DNA from: Desulfobacteraceae bacterium
GTDB lineage: Bacteria; Desulfobacterota; DSM-4660; Desulfatiglandales; Desulfatiglandaceae
Reading direction: 5' to 3'
Length of the DNA stretch: 52,826 bases
Assembly: GCA_016844935.1 (NCBI GenBank)
Contig: JAERTK010000259.1
Coordinates: 1 to 52,826, forward strand
A program made the position numbers and the translations under genes. Below the pieces are notes generated by a model. It saw only the letters and a program-made list of their open reading frames with translations, was not told the origin of the DNA and made no database searches. Shown one piece after another: positions 32,891-41,361 of the stretch (position 1 is the first letter of the stretch; each line of letters opens with the position of its first letter).

Positions 32891-33732
32891 CGCCGGTTCA
32901 GAATAAAACCATCGGGCTCATCGCAGGGGGCGGGCAGTTCCCGCTGCTGGTGGCGGATGCCGCAAGAAAGCAGGGGGCCCGTGTGGTGGCGGTGGCCCAC
33001 CATGGTGAGACGGAGGCCGCTTTATCGGATAAAGTGGATGAGATTGTATGGATCAAACTGGGTCAGTTGGGGCAGCTCATCAAGACGTTCAAGAAATTTG
33101 GTGTCAGCAAGGCGCTGATGGCGGGGTCCATCGCCAAAAAGAAGATGTTTGAAATGCGCCCCGACCTTAAAGGCCTTGCCATCATGAGCAAACTGGCCAT
33201 TTTTCATGACGATGACATCCTCCGCTCGGTGACAGCGGAATTCGCTAAGGAAGGCATTGAGATTGTCAGTTCGACCCTTTATATGCCGGAACTTCTGGCG
33301 TCTGAAGGGTGTATGACCAAACGAAAACCCACCAAAAACGAATGGTCTGACATCCGTTTTGGTTGGAAGATTGCGAAAGAGTTGGGCCGGCTGGACATCG
33401 GGCAGAGTGTCGTTGTGAGGAAAAAGACGGTCCTGGCCCTTGAGGCCATCGACGGTACGGATGCCACGATCCTTCGCGGGGGCGCCCTGGCCAGGGAGAA
33501 GGCTGTGGTGGTTAAAGTCAGTAAACCCCGGCAGGATCTTCGTTTTGACGTGCCATGCGTGGGTTTGGAAACCATTTCTGTCATGTCACAAATCAAGGGC
33601 GCCGTTCTGGCCGTGGAAGCCGGACGGACATTGATGTTTGACAAACAGGAGCTGGTGAAGGCTGCGGACAGGGAAAAGATTGCCGTGGTTGCCATTGAAA
33701 ACTCTCCGGGAGATAAGGGTGAAAAAGGATAA
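32887..33732 (+). CDS. lpxI: UDP-2,3-diacylglucosamine pyrophosphatase LpxI
   Basis: 281 residues of the DUF1009 family. The start GTG 32887 overlaps the lpxA stop by 4 bases. Family signatures are 'TIGLIAGGGQFPLLVADAARKQGARVVAVAHHGE' (N-terminal Rossmann-like domain), 'LMAGSIAKKKMFEMRPDLKG', and in the C-terminal domain 'ALEAIDGTDATILRGGALA' and 'DLRFDVPCVGLETI', with the aspartates that hold Mg. LpxI cleaves UDP-2,3-diacylglucosamine to lipid X, replacing LpxH of enteric bacteria. The Gfo/Idh gene starts 14 bases before its end. Confidence 0.93.
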   Translation: MTPVQNKTIGLIAGGGQFPLLVADAARKQGARVVAVAHHGETEAALSDKVDEIVWIKLGQLGQLIKTFKKFGVSKALMAGSIAKKKMFEMRPDLKGLAIMSKLAIFHDDDILRSVTAEFAKEGIEIVSSTLYMPELLASEGCMTKRKPTKNEWSDIRFGWKIAKELGRLDIGQSVVVRKKTVLALEAIDGTDATILRGGALAREKAVVVKVSKPRQDLRFDVPCVGLETISVMSQIKGAVLAVEAGRTLMFDKQELVKAADREKIAVVAIENSPGDKGEKG

Positions 33733-34693
33733 ACTGAGAGTCGCGGTAATTGGTGTAGGCCATCTGGGTGAGTATCATGTGCAGAAATACAAGGCCCTGC
33801 CCCATGTGGAACTGGTTGGTGTTGTGGACGTGGATGGGGAACGTGTCAAAGAGATCTCCGACCGGTATGATACGGTGGGCCATGAAGATCATTCCGCAAT
33901 CCTTTCCCAAGTGGATGCTGTGAGCCTGGCCGTTACCACGGAGATGCACTTTGAAGTGGCAAAAGACGTGCTGGCGAACAATGTTCACATGCTCATCGAA
34001 AAACCCATCACCTACGACCTGAAAGAAGCGGACAAGCTGATCCAGATGGCCCGTGAACGGAACCTGGTGCTGCAGGTGGGGTTGATTGAGCGATTTAATC
34101 CGGCCATTAAAAAACTGGAACCTCTGCTCAAGAAACCTGTTTTTTTGGAATCTCACCGAATGAACCTGTTTACGACCCGGGGGCTGGATGTGGATGTGGT
34201 GCTTGATTTGATGATTCACGATCTGGATATTATTCTTCATCTGGTCCAAAGCACCGTAAAAGAGGCCCATGCTGTCGGGATGCCCGTCATCACCGAAAAG
34301 ACGGACATCGCCAATGTTCGACTCATCTTCGAGGATGGAACCGTGGCAAATTTGACCGCCAGCCGCGTTTCAGGAAAAATGCTGCGAAAAATTCGTGTGT
34401 TTCAGCCGGATGCCTACTTTTCAGCGGACTGCGGAAAACGTCAACTCACCGCCATTAAGCTGGATTCCACGTCCAAGGATGCCAATGATTTCCCTGAGGT
34501 TGCTACCAGTAAAGAGATATATGACGCGAGTGATCCCCTGGCCGATGAAATCTCTTCCTTTGTAAATGCTGTCCAGAGTGGGTCCGATCCCATCGTGACG
34601 GGCGAGGATGGGCGTAATGCCTTGAGCATCGCCTTGAGTATTATTCATCAGATCGAACGAGGCTGTCAGAATTTCGAGCCCATCTGTACATAA
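33719..34693 (+). CDS. Gfo/Idh/MocA-family oxidoreductase, GnnA-like candidate
   Basis: 324 residues from GTG 33719 (GGAGATAAGG upstream), overlapping lpxI by 14 bases. The NAD(P)-binding Rossmann domain is at the N terminus ('LRVAVIGVGHLGEYHVQKYKAL', GxGxxG-like), 'LIEKPITYDLKEADKLI' carries the conserved E-K-P, and 'DLMIHDLDIILHLV' the H-D-L-D motif of the substrate domain. It lies between lpxI and lpxB. In Acidithiobacillus the Gfo/Idh enzyme GnnA, encoded between lpxA and lpxB, oxidises UDP-GlcNAc at C3 so GnnB can aminate it, giving amide-linked lipid A. No GnnB aminotransferase is visible here, so this role is plausible but not settled. Confidence 0.8.
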   Translation: MKKDKLRVAVIGVGHLGEYHVQKYKALPHVELVGVVDVDGERVKEISDRYDTVGHEDHSAILSQVDAVSLAVTTEMHFEVAKDVLANNVHMLIEKPITYDLKEADKLIQMARERNLVLQVGLIERFNPAIKKLEPLLKKPVFLESHRMNLFTTRGLDVDVVLDLMIHDLDIILHLVQSTVKEAHAVGMPVITEKTDIANVRLIFEDGTVANLTASRVSGKMLRKIRVFQPDAYFSADCGKRQLTAIKLDSTSKDANDFPEVATSKEIYDASDPLADEISSFVNAVQSGSDPIVTGEDGRNALSIALSIIHQIERGCQNFEPICT

Positions 34694-34718
34694 GCGGGAC
34701 CGGAAACTGGTCCTTCTG

Positions 34719-35843
34719 GTGGCGGCGGAAGCCTCTGCCGATCTACACGGCGCCAACCTGGTCCATGCCATCAAACGGTTATGCCCCGAAGCTGTATTTT
34801 GCGGAATCGGTGGGGACAACATGGGGCGGGCCGGCGTGAAGCGGTTTATTGCGTCCGCTGATATGGCCGTGGTCGGTTTGGCGGAGATCTTTGGAAAGTT
34901 TCGCATTCACATAAGGGCTGCCAATATCCTGAAGTCCATTTTTAAACTTCACCGCCCTGATCTTCTGATCCTGATCGATTATCCCGGTTTTAACCTCCAC
35001 ATGGCTGGAATTGCCAAAAAAATGAATATCCCGGTTCTTTACTATATCAGTCCACAGGTATGGGCGTGGCGGCGGAGCAGGGTCAAAAAGATCGCCAAAC
35101 GGGTGGATAGAATGGCGGTCATCCTCCCTTTTGAGAAGCCTTTTTTTCAGAAAAGCGGCGTACATGTGGATTATGTGGGGCACCCGTTGATAGACGCTTT
35201 TGAAAAAAATCCGATTGCGTTGAATGCCACAATTCGCAATCCGCAATCCGCAATTGACCGTCCCGTTGTTGGACTGGTTCCCGGCAGTCGAAGGGAAGAA
35301 ATTTTGAACCTCCTGCCGGTCATGATGAAGGCCGGAGAAATCCTGAAAGCCCAATATCCCCGGATTCGGTTTATTCTGCCTCTTGCGGGGACCATTTCTT
35401 TAAAATGGCTTTCGCGCTTCCTTCAAAATACCACACTGGATATTGAAATCCATCACCATGGCATCTATGGGGCATTAAATCAGTGCCACCTGGCGTTTGT
35501 GACGTCGGGTACCGCCACGCTGGATGCGGCCATTATGAATGTTCCCATGGTGGTGATTTATAAGGCAAAGCGGTTGACGTACGAGGTCGGAAAACGGGTC
35601 ATCAAAGTGCCCTATCTAGGCCTGGTGAACCTTGTGGCGGGCGGAAGGGTGGCACCCGAGCTGATTCAGGACGTCGTGACGCCTGAAAGACTGGCCATGG
35701 CAGGGAAAAACTTTCTGGCGGACAATGCGTTGCGGCGGCAGACAATTGATAAACTCCGAAGGGTGAAAGAGAATCTCGGCAGAGGTGGGGCATCGGAGAG
35801 GACCGCCCGAATCGCTGTTGAAATGATGGGTTGTTCCGGATAG
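34719..35843 (+). CDS. lpxB: Lipid-A-disaccharide synthase
   Basis: At least 374 residues of a GT-B glycosyltransferase (family 19). 'EASADLHGANLVHAIK', 'YISPQVWAWRRSRVKKIAKRVDRMAVILPFE', 'DYVGHPLID', 'GLVPGSRREEI' and 'TSGTATLDAAIMNVPMVVIYK' are diagnostic. It joins lipid X and UDP-diacylglucosamine. The first strand ('KLVLLVAAEAS') begins before GTG 34719, yet no ATG, GTG or TTG exists in frame between the stop at 34635 and 34719. ATT 34671, with GAGG 8 bases upstream, or CTG 34707 may be the true start. A 7-bp tandem repeat encodes part of a loop (residues near 172-178). Confidence 0.92.
   Translation: MAAEASADLHGANLVHAIKRLCPEAVFCGIGGDNMGRAGVKRFIASADMAVVGLAEIFGKFRIHIRAANILKSIFKLHRPDLLILIDYPGFNLHMAGIAKKMNIPVLYYISPQVWAWRRSRVKKIAKRVDRMAVILPFEKPFFQKSGVHVDYVGHPLIDAFEKNPIALNATIRNPQSAIDRPVVGLVPGSRREEILNLLPVMMKAGEILKAQYPRIRFILPLAGTISLKWLSRFLQNTTLDIEIHHHGIYGALNQCHLAFVTSGTATLDAAIMNVPMVVIYKAKRLTYEVGKRVIKVPYLGLVNLVAGGRVAPELIQDVVTPERLAMAGKNFLADNALRRQTIDKLRRVKENLGRGGASERTARIAVEMMGCSG
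35232..35252 (+). repeat. Three 7-bp tandem repeats inside lpxB
   Basis: ATTCGCA followed by ATCCGCA twice, in phase with the gene (encoding the I-R-N-P-Q-S-A part of a variable loop before the 'VVGLVPGSR' strand). 21 bases keep the frame. Confidence 0.7.
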
Positions 35844-35860
35844 CACTGGGGGACGTTACA

Positions 35861-37222
35861 ATGGCCAAGACAATCCTTGTGGTCGATGATGAAACCAGCA
35901 TTCTGCAATCGCTGGAAGGTATCCTCAACGATGAGGGGTTCGAGGTCTCCATTGCGGAGAGCGGCTTTGGAGCGTTGGAAAAGGTCCGGGAAGAGATGCC
36001 CGATCTGGTTTTGCTGGACATCTGGATGCCGGGGCTCGACGGGATAGAGACCCTCGAAAAAATCAAGGCCCTTTATCCGACACTCCAGGTCATTATGATG
36101 TCGGGCCATGGGAATATCGAAACGGCTGTTAAAGCCACCAAAGTGGGGGCATACGATTATATTGAAAAGCCCCTGTCTTTGGAAAAACTGCTGCTGTCCA
36201 TCAATAACGCCCTGGCCCATTCCCGGTTGGTGGAAGAGGTGCATTTCCTGAAAGAAAAGGAAATGAAAAAACATAATATCGTGGGAAACAGCGGGGCCAT
36301 GGCAGAATTGAAAGAACAGATTCGAATTGTCGCCCCCACAAATGCCTGGGTTCTCATCTCCGGGGAAAACGGTACCGGGAAAGAACTTGTTGCCCACACC
36401 ATTCATCGATTGAGCCGCCGAAGCCGGAACCCCATGGTGGAAGTGAACTGTGCGGCCATCCCTGAAGATCTCATCGAAAGCGAGCTCTTCGGCCACGAAA
36501 AAGGGGCCTTTACCGGTGCTTCCACCATGAGAAAAGGAAAATTCGATTCAGCCCATGAAGGGACCATTTTCCTGGATGAAATCGGTGATATGAGTCTCAA
36601 AGCCCAGTCCAAGACACTCAGGATTCTCCAGGAGCAGAAATTCGAACGGGTTGGCGGTACAAAGACCATCGAGGTGGATGTCCGGGTGATTGCCGCCACG
36701 AACAAGGACCTGGAGAAGGAGATCGAAAAAGGGGCTTTCAGGGATGATCTCTATTTCCGGTTGAACGTGATTCCCATGCGGGTACCGTCCCTGAAAGAGC
36801 GCGTGGATGACATTCCCAGTCTCGTGAAGGAATTCGTGCGGGAATTTGCCTTGAGCGCCAAAGTGGAGCCAAAAGAATTTCCTTTAGAAACCATTGACCT
36901 CCTTCAAAAATACGATTGGCCCGGTAATGTGAGGGAGTTGAAAAACCTCATTGAGAGACTGATGATCATGACGCAGGGTTCCGTGATCGGCAAAAAAGAC
37001 ATACCGGCGCCCTTTAATCAAAGCGCCAAAAATATGCGGGTCACGATGGAGTCGGGTTTTAGTTCGGATACTCTCAAGGAGGCAAAAGGCGAGTTTGAAA
37101 AGACGTTTATTGAGGAAAAACTCAATGAATACAACGGCAACATTTCGCAAACGGCCGAGGCCATCGGTATTGAGCGGAGCAACCTCCACAAAAAAATAAA
37201 GCAATATAACCTGGTACGGTAA
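35861..37222 (+). CDS. Sigma-54-dependent response regulator, NtrX-like
   Basis: 453 residues from ATG 35861 (GGGGGA upstream). The receiver domain has D9/D10, phosphoacceptor D53 ('LVLLDIWMPG') and 'MSGHGNIETAVKATKVGAYDYIEKPLSLEKL'. The AAA+ domain follows with Walker A 'GENGTGKE', the sigma-54 contact loop 'GAFTGAS', and 'GTIFLDEIGDMS'. A Fis-type helix-turn-helix ends the protein ('NISQTAEAIGIERSNLHKKIKQY'). It would activate sigma-54 promoters when phosphorylated. The pattern resembles NtrX, but no NtrY-type kinase gene is in the window. It is the last gene of the envelope operon, 18 bases after lpxB, and may sense or control envelope functions; targets are unknown. Confidence 0.9.
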   Translation: MAKTILVVDDETSILQSLEGILNDEGFEVSIAESGFGALEKVREEMPDLVLLDIWMPGLDGIETLEKIKALYPTLQVIMMSGHGNIETAVKATKVGAYDYIEKPLSLEKLLLSINNALAHSRLVEEVHFLKEKEMKKHNIVGNSGAMAELKEQIRIVAPTNAWVLISGENGTGKELVAHTIHRLSRRSRNPMVEVNCAAIPEDLIESELFGHEKGAFTGASTMRKGKFDSAHEGTIFLDEIGDMSLKAQSKTLRILQEQKFERVGGTKTIEVDVRVIAATNKDLEKEIEKGAFRDDLYFRLNVIPMRVPSLKERVDDIPSLVKEFVREFALSAKVEPKEFPLETIDLLQKYDWPGNVRELKNLIERLMIMTQGSVIGKKDIPAPFNQSAKNMRVTMESGFSSDTLKEAKGEFEKTFIEEKLNEYNGNISQTAEAIGIERSNLHKKIKQYNLVR

Positions 37223-37236
37223 TTCCGAAGACGGAT

Positions 37237-38835
37237 CTATTGAATTACCAGGTTCCAGAAGGAAATGCTGCCATCCAGAATTTGCAGGGATTTGGCGCCG
37301 GAAGTAGCACTCTGGGTTGTAAAGGTCTTGTCCCACCCCCCATACAGGTCGATGCGCCTGTCGCTGTTCAAAACCAGCTCCTCATTATAGGACCCCTGCT
37401 CCACCCGTATGGTATAGGCGGTTCCCCCCTCCCAGTCAAACCCTTCCTGGATTCGGGAATAGCAGGGCGTATGGTTTCCGCAATCACCATCGGGTGAAAT
37501 ATAGATAATGGTTTCAGATGTATATTCATAGGCGCCCATATCCGGGGCTGTTCCGGCGGGTCGCGTGTTTCCTAGAATGTCCGGTGTGCAGGAATGGTCG
37601 GGTGTGCCCGCGTCAATGGCCGGACTCCCCGCTTTTAATTGATAGTTGTCGCCGGAAGGGTTCTGGAAGGTTTGGCTGATGGTGCCCGTGACCGATTGGG
37701 TATCATACCCAAGGGATTGCCATTCACTGAGGACAAATCCGCCGTTGCTCGTCTCGGCCACCTGCCCCTGGTCGGGCAACAGGTTGTAATTGGATGTGAT
37801 TGCCAGTTCGCTGGTGCTGCTGGTGGAAGAAAAGCTGGGTACGGATCCTTCCGTCAAGATAATATTGTTCCAGAAACTGTTCCGGTTGGCGCCGTAGTTG
37901 AGACCAATGCCGTAGTAGGCACCGGCGGGTGTGATGATGGTATTCTGGTAGGCTTCGTTGTCGTTGGAAGGGACGGCCCCGTCCCCTTGGAAAAAAGCGA
38001 TGCCCCTGTATTTGTTTCCATAAACCAGGTTGTTTTGAAAGGTGGACCAGGTGACGCCGTCCAGATTGATCCCGGTAGCCCCGTTATTGTAAATCCAGTT
38101 GCCGTCCACCATGGCGTAGGAAATGGTGCCATCACCACCGGAGTTAATATCCCCGTTCATGTGAAGTCCGATGGCCGTATTGTCATAAAGCCGATTTCCT
38201 TTGACGGTGGGGTAGTCAGAGCTGTCCGCCACGTAAATGCCGATGGCGCCGTTAAAGGCCTCATTGTTTATGAAGGTCACATAATCGCTCAGGGAGCAGA
38301 AAAGATTGGCATGGTCTGCGCCGGAAACCGTATTGTTGCTGATGACGCAGCCCTCGGCGTGGGTTAAACGGATCCCCCGGCTGCCGGAAACCGAAGACGC
38401 ATAAACCGTCAGGTTATCAATAACGATATAATCGGAAAAATAGATTTCCAGGCCGTTTCTGCCGTCATAGCCCCGCAGATCCACCACCACCCCTGTGCCG
38501 TTACCTTTAAATGTGATGGGATTTGAAGCGGTGCCGGAGCTGGTGATGCTGATCTGTTGACTCACCAGATGAGTTCCCGGATTGATCAGCACCGTATCTC
38601 CTGCAACGACGCTGTTTACGGCATGGTTTATGGTTTTCCACGGGGCTGCCTGTGAACCGTCGCTTGCATCATTTCCGTTGACATCCACATAATAGATGAT
38701 GCCGGCTGCTTCTGCCCAATGATGCGCAAGGTTTAAGCACCGGGCCGCCCCGGACGCGAGCAGGAGAAAAAACAGGCAGATGAGTACCCGCATGAAGTCT
38801 TGACGCACCATGACCAGGTTCGACTTTTTTTCCAC
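37237..38835 (-). CDS. Secreted right-handed parallel beta-helix protein
   Basis: 532 residues, probably starting at GTG 38835, although two inner Met codons could serve. A signal peptide ('RVLICLFFLLLASGAARC') precedes 'IYYVDVNGNDASDGSQAAPWKTINHAVNSVVAGDTVLINPGTH', the DUF1565/pectate-lyase-like start. About ten NosD-type beta-helix turns follow (repeats such as 'GIYVADSSDYPTVKGNRLYDN'). A shorter second block from 'YISPDGDCGNHTPCYSRIQEGFDW' to the end forms another partial helix. Such proteins bind or cleave polysaccharides at the cell surface, but no catalytic residues can be assigned. Stop lies 14 bases from the convergent ntrX-like stop. Confidence 0.8.
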   Translation of the reverse strand: MEKKSNLVMVRQDFMRVLICLFFLLLASGAARCLNLAHHWAEAAGIIYYVDVNGNDASDGSQAAPWKTINHAVNSVVAGDTVLINPGTHLVSQQISITSSGTASNPITFKGNGTGVVVDLRGYDGRNGLEIYFSDYIVIDNLTVYASSVSGSRGIRLTHAEGCVISNNTVSGADHANLFCSLSDYVTFINNEAFNGAIGIYVADSSDYPTVKGNRLYDNTAIGLHMNGDINSGGDGTISYAMVDGNWIYNNGATGINLDGVTWSTFQNNLVYGNKYRGIAFFQGDGAVPSNDNEAYQNTIITPAGAYYGIGLNYGANRNSFWNNIILTEGSVPSFSSTSSTSELAITSNYNLLPDQGQVAETSNGGFVLSEWQSLGYDTQSVTGTISQTFQNPSGDNYQLKAGSPAIDAGTPDHSCTPDILGNTRPAGTAPDMGAYEYTSETIIYISPDGDCGNHTPCYSRIQEGFDWEGGTAYTIRVEQGSYNEELVLNSDRRIDLYGGWDKTFTTQSATSGAKSLQILDGSISFWNLVIQ

Positions 38836-38856
38836 TGGGTTGTTCCCTTTTGAGCC

Positions 38857-40317
38857 TTACAGGAGTGGCCCCACAAGCTGCGCCGCATTTTCCGTGAATT
38901 GCTGAATCAGCGAACGCTGCCGCCACTCCGCCAGATTGAGTATTTTAGAATTATGGATATAATTCATCTGCATGTTCCGTACCTGTTCGGTGAATTCCAG
39001 GTCATATATAAAAAGAGAGATCTCAAAGTTAAGCCAGAGGCTGCGCATGTCAAGATTGACCGTGCCGAACACGCAGATCTCGTCATCCACGGTGATGGAT
39101 TTGGTATGCAGCAATCCCCCGTTAAAGGCCGCGATGGTGACGCCGGCGCTCATGAGGTCATCAAAAAGAGACCGACTGGCGTAATGAACAAGCCTGGAGT
39201 CCACTTCGGCAGGCACCACAATGGTGACGTCCACCTGGCGGTGAGCGGCGGAAATAAGGGCTGTCATAAGGGATTCATCGGGTACGAAGTAGGGTGTGGT
39301 CAGCAGCAGTTTTTTTTGTGCCCCGTAGATGGTTGTGAGCAACAATTGATGGATGATTTCCGGTCTGATGGCCGGTCCGGAAGGGACCACCTGTACCGGC
39401 GTTGTGCCTTTGTTGGAGATGGAGCGGATATCGCTCGTTTCTTCGAGGGCTTTAAGCCCCTCGCCCGTATCCAGTTCCCAATCCTCGATAAAGGTGCCGG
39501 CAAGCGCTTCCACGCTGGGGCCTTCCATGCGAACCATGGCGTCGATCCATTGACCCACACCCTGATCCTGCTTGAAAAAGCGGGGGTCCACCAGGTTCTG
39601 GCTTCCGGTGTACGCAATTTCTCCATCAATCACAACGATTTTTCGATGGTTGCGCAAATCCGCCCGGGTCACGAGCATGCGAAGGGGGCCCACGGGAAGG
39701 GAAGCCACAACATGAACTCCGGAATCCCGAAGGTGTTGTGCCAGTTCGCTTCTTAGAAATTCTTTGCTTCCGACGGCATCCAGAAGTACCCGGCAGATCA
39801 CGCCGCGTTTGGCTGCCCGAATCAACGATTCCGCCACTTCATCGGCTTTTCCGCCCACGGTCCAGATATAAAACTCCAGGTGACAGGTACTTTTCGCACG
39901 ATCCACGTCTTCAATGATGTTTTCGAAAATGGACTCAAAATGATCCATGAGGGCCATTTTATTACCGTGCATGGTGGGAAATCCAGCCACGGTTTTGGCG
40001 TGGATCTGAATGGCTTTCATTTCCCTGTGACCCACGGGTGGTTTCTCCCGGGAAGCCCGTTTCTGAAGGGTTCTCTGCCAGCTACGGTATAAATCATGAA
40101 TTTTGGCGGCCCGGGCGAGATATTGATCGCCGATTCGGCTTTCCCCGATAAAAAAATAGAACAGGGCGCCCACAAAAGGGACGCTGAAAATGACGGCAAG
40201 CCATGCCAGGGACACCCCCACGGGCCGTCTCCGCATGATAACGCGGATAGAGAGTCCGATGACAATAAGCCAGTGGGCTGAAAAGAAAAGGGTGGTTGTG
40301 AGGGTGAAATCCTTCAT
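38857..40317 (-). CDS. cls: Cardiolipin synthase (phospholipase D family)
   Basis: 486 residues. Two N-terminal membrane helices ('TTTLFFSAHWLIVIGLSIRVIM', 'VSLAWLAVIFSVPFVGALFYFFIGE') are followed by two phospholipase D domains, each with the H-x-K-x4-D motif: 'NHRKIVVIDGEIAYTGSQNL' and 'LHTKSITVDDEICVFGTVNLDMRS'. It joins phosphatidyl groups to make cardiolipin at the inner membrane. The length and N-terminal helices match ClsA. The gene is separated by 21 bases from the beta-helix gene downstream and by 36 bases from the activase gene upstream, so the three may share a transcript. Confidence 0.93.
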   Translation of the reverse strand: MKDFTLTTTLFFSAHWLIVIGLSIRVIMRRRPVGVSLAWLAVIFSVPFVGALFYFFIGESRIGDQYLARAAKIHDLYRSWQRTLQKRASREKPPVGHREMKAIQIHAKTVAGFPTMHGNKMALMDHFESIFENIIEDVDRAKSTCHLEFYIWTVGGKADEVAESLIRAAKRGVICRVLLDAVGSKEFLRSELAQHLRDSGVHVVASLPVGPLRMLVTRADLRNHRKIVVIDGEIAYTGSQNLVDPRFFKQDQGVGQWIDAMVRMEGPSVEALAGTFIEDWELDTGEGLKALEETSDIRSISNKGTTPVQVVPSGPAIRPEIIHQLLLTTIYGAQKKLLLTTPYFVPDESLMTALISAAHRQVDVTIVVPAEVDSRLVHYASRSLFDDLMSAGVTIAAFNGGLLHTKSITVDDEICVFGTVNLDMRSLWLNFEISLFIYDLEFTEQVRNMQMNYIHNSKILNLAEWRQRSLIQQFTENAAQLVGPLL

Positions 40318-40353
40318 GGTAAAAACCTTCTCAAAAGCTGATATACGTCCTTT

Positions 40354-41133
40354 TCAGCTGGCTTCCCTCCTGGCCATGAGCGCGGCGCCCAGGGCGCCCA
40401 CCAGTTGGGGTTCATGGGGTACCAGTGGCGCCTGACCCAGGTTTTCAGCAAACAGGGCGACCACCCCCTGATTTCTTGCCACACCGCCGGTCATGCTGAA
40501 AGGCGGGGTCAACCCCACCGAACGGACCATGCTCATGATCCGGTTGACCACCGACCGGTGGAGACCCTTGACGATTTCCTCCTTGGGATGGTTCCTGGCC
40601 ACAAGGGAGACGATCTCGCTTTCGGCAAAAACCGTGCAGACGCTGCTGATGGCCACTTCCCCTTTTGCTGAAAGGGACATTTCCCCCAGTTCATCCAGGG
40701 TGATTTCCAGTTTTGCCGCCATCACTTCCAGAAAGCGCCCCGTGCCGGCTGCGCACTTATCGTTCATGGTGAAATTGAGGACCTTCGAGGTGTTCCCCAC
40801 CCGAATTACCTTGGAATCCTGTCCCCCGATGTCAATGACGGTCCGGCAATCTGGAAACAGGTGCCGTGCACCCATGGCGTGGCACGAAATTTCCGTCACT
40901 GTCTTGTGGGCAAAAGGGACTGCTGAACGTCCGTACCCCGTGCTTACCACGTAAGCGGCCTGGCCAACTTCCATTCCGGCCATCCCGGTTGCTTCCTCCA
41001 GGGCCTGTTCGGCCGCCCGGGTACTGTTTGCGGCGGTGAGCGTAATTGCACTGCCTAAAACATTGGCCAACTCATCGATAACCACCACATCCGTGGAAAG
41101 GGACCCCACATCTACGCCAATAAAAAATGCCAT
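40354..41133 (-). CDS. Acyl-CoA dehydratase activase (BadF/BcrA/HgdC ATPase family)
   Basis: 259 residues from ATG 41133, which has AGGGA upstream and yields the usual 'FFIGVDVGSLSTDVVVID' start. The ASKHA ATPase fold is seen in 'GSLSTDVVVID' (phosphate 1), 'VIDIGGQDSKVIRV' (phosphate 2) and 'FSMTGGVARNQGVVALFAENLG' (adenosine). Cysteines of the bridging [4Fe-4S] cluster lie in 'NDKCAAGTGRFLEVMA' and 'AISSVCTVFAESEIV'. Such activases use ATP to send a high-energy electron to 2-hydroxyacyl-CoA dehydratases or benzoyl-CoA reductases. No dehydratase subunit is nearby, so its partner must be elsewhere or it is orphaned. Confidence 0.9.
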   Translation of the reverse strand: MAFFIGVDVGSLSTDVVVIDELANVLGSAITLTAANSTRAAEQALEEATGMAGMEVGQAAYVVSTGYGRSAVPFAHKTVTEISCHAMGARHLFPDCRTVIDIGGQDSKVIRVGNTSKVLNFTMNDKCAAGTGRFLEVMAAKLEITLDELGEMSLSAKGEVAISSVCTVFAESEIVSLVARNHPKEEIVKGLHRSVVNRIMSMVRSVGLTPPFSMTGGVARNQGVVALFAENLGQAPLVPHEPQLVGALGAALMARREAS

Positions 41134-41145
41134 AATATCCCTAGC

Positions 41146-41283
41146 GTCCATCCACAAATGGCCAATTTGCCCGATTTCTGCGTCAGGCTCAAATTATAAT
41201 CCTCGAAATACTACAATGTATTCCTGCGGTTATAATTTTCGCCTTCCTTGAACTCGAACAAATTCTCTCATTTGTGGACGGAC
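41146..41283. repeat. 138-bp imperfect palindromic repeat element
   Basis: The outer arms GTCCATCCACAAATG (41146-41160) and its complement at 41269-41283 match in 14 of 15 positions. Inner arms AAATTATAA (41190-41198) and TTATAATTT (41230-41238) match perfectly, and AATTTG/CAAATT pairs lie between. The sequence could fold into one long hairpin. It starts 13 bases upstream of the activase ATG and contains no convincing gene. Length and symmetry suggest a MITE or a dispersed intergenic repeat; no second copy was seen in the window. Confidence 0.65.
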
Positions 41284-41361
41284 ACTCCCTAAATATGGAG
41301 TATGCAGGATTGACTCATAAAGGACTGCCCCAAGAACACCTCATCTGGTACGGAACTATTA

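Noticed and set aside
37237..38835. Treating the beta-helix protein as truncated because its second domain stops abruptly
   Set aside because: The ending after the 'GGWDKTFTTQ' segment resembles a form I remember from related proteins, so it is probably complete.
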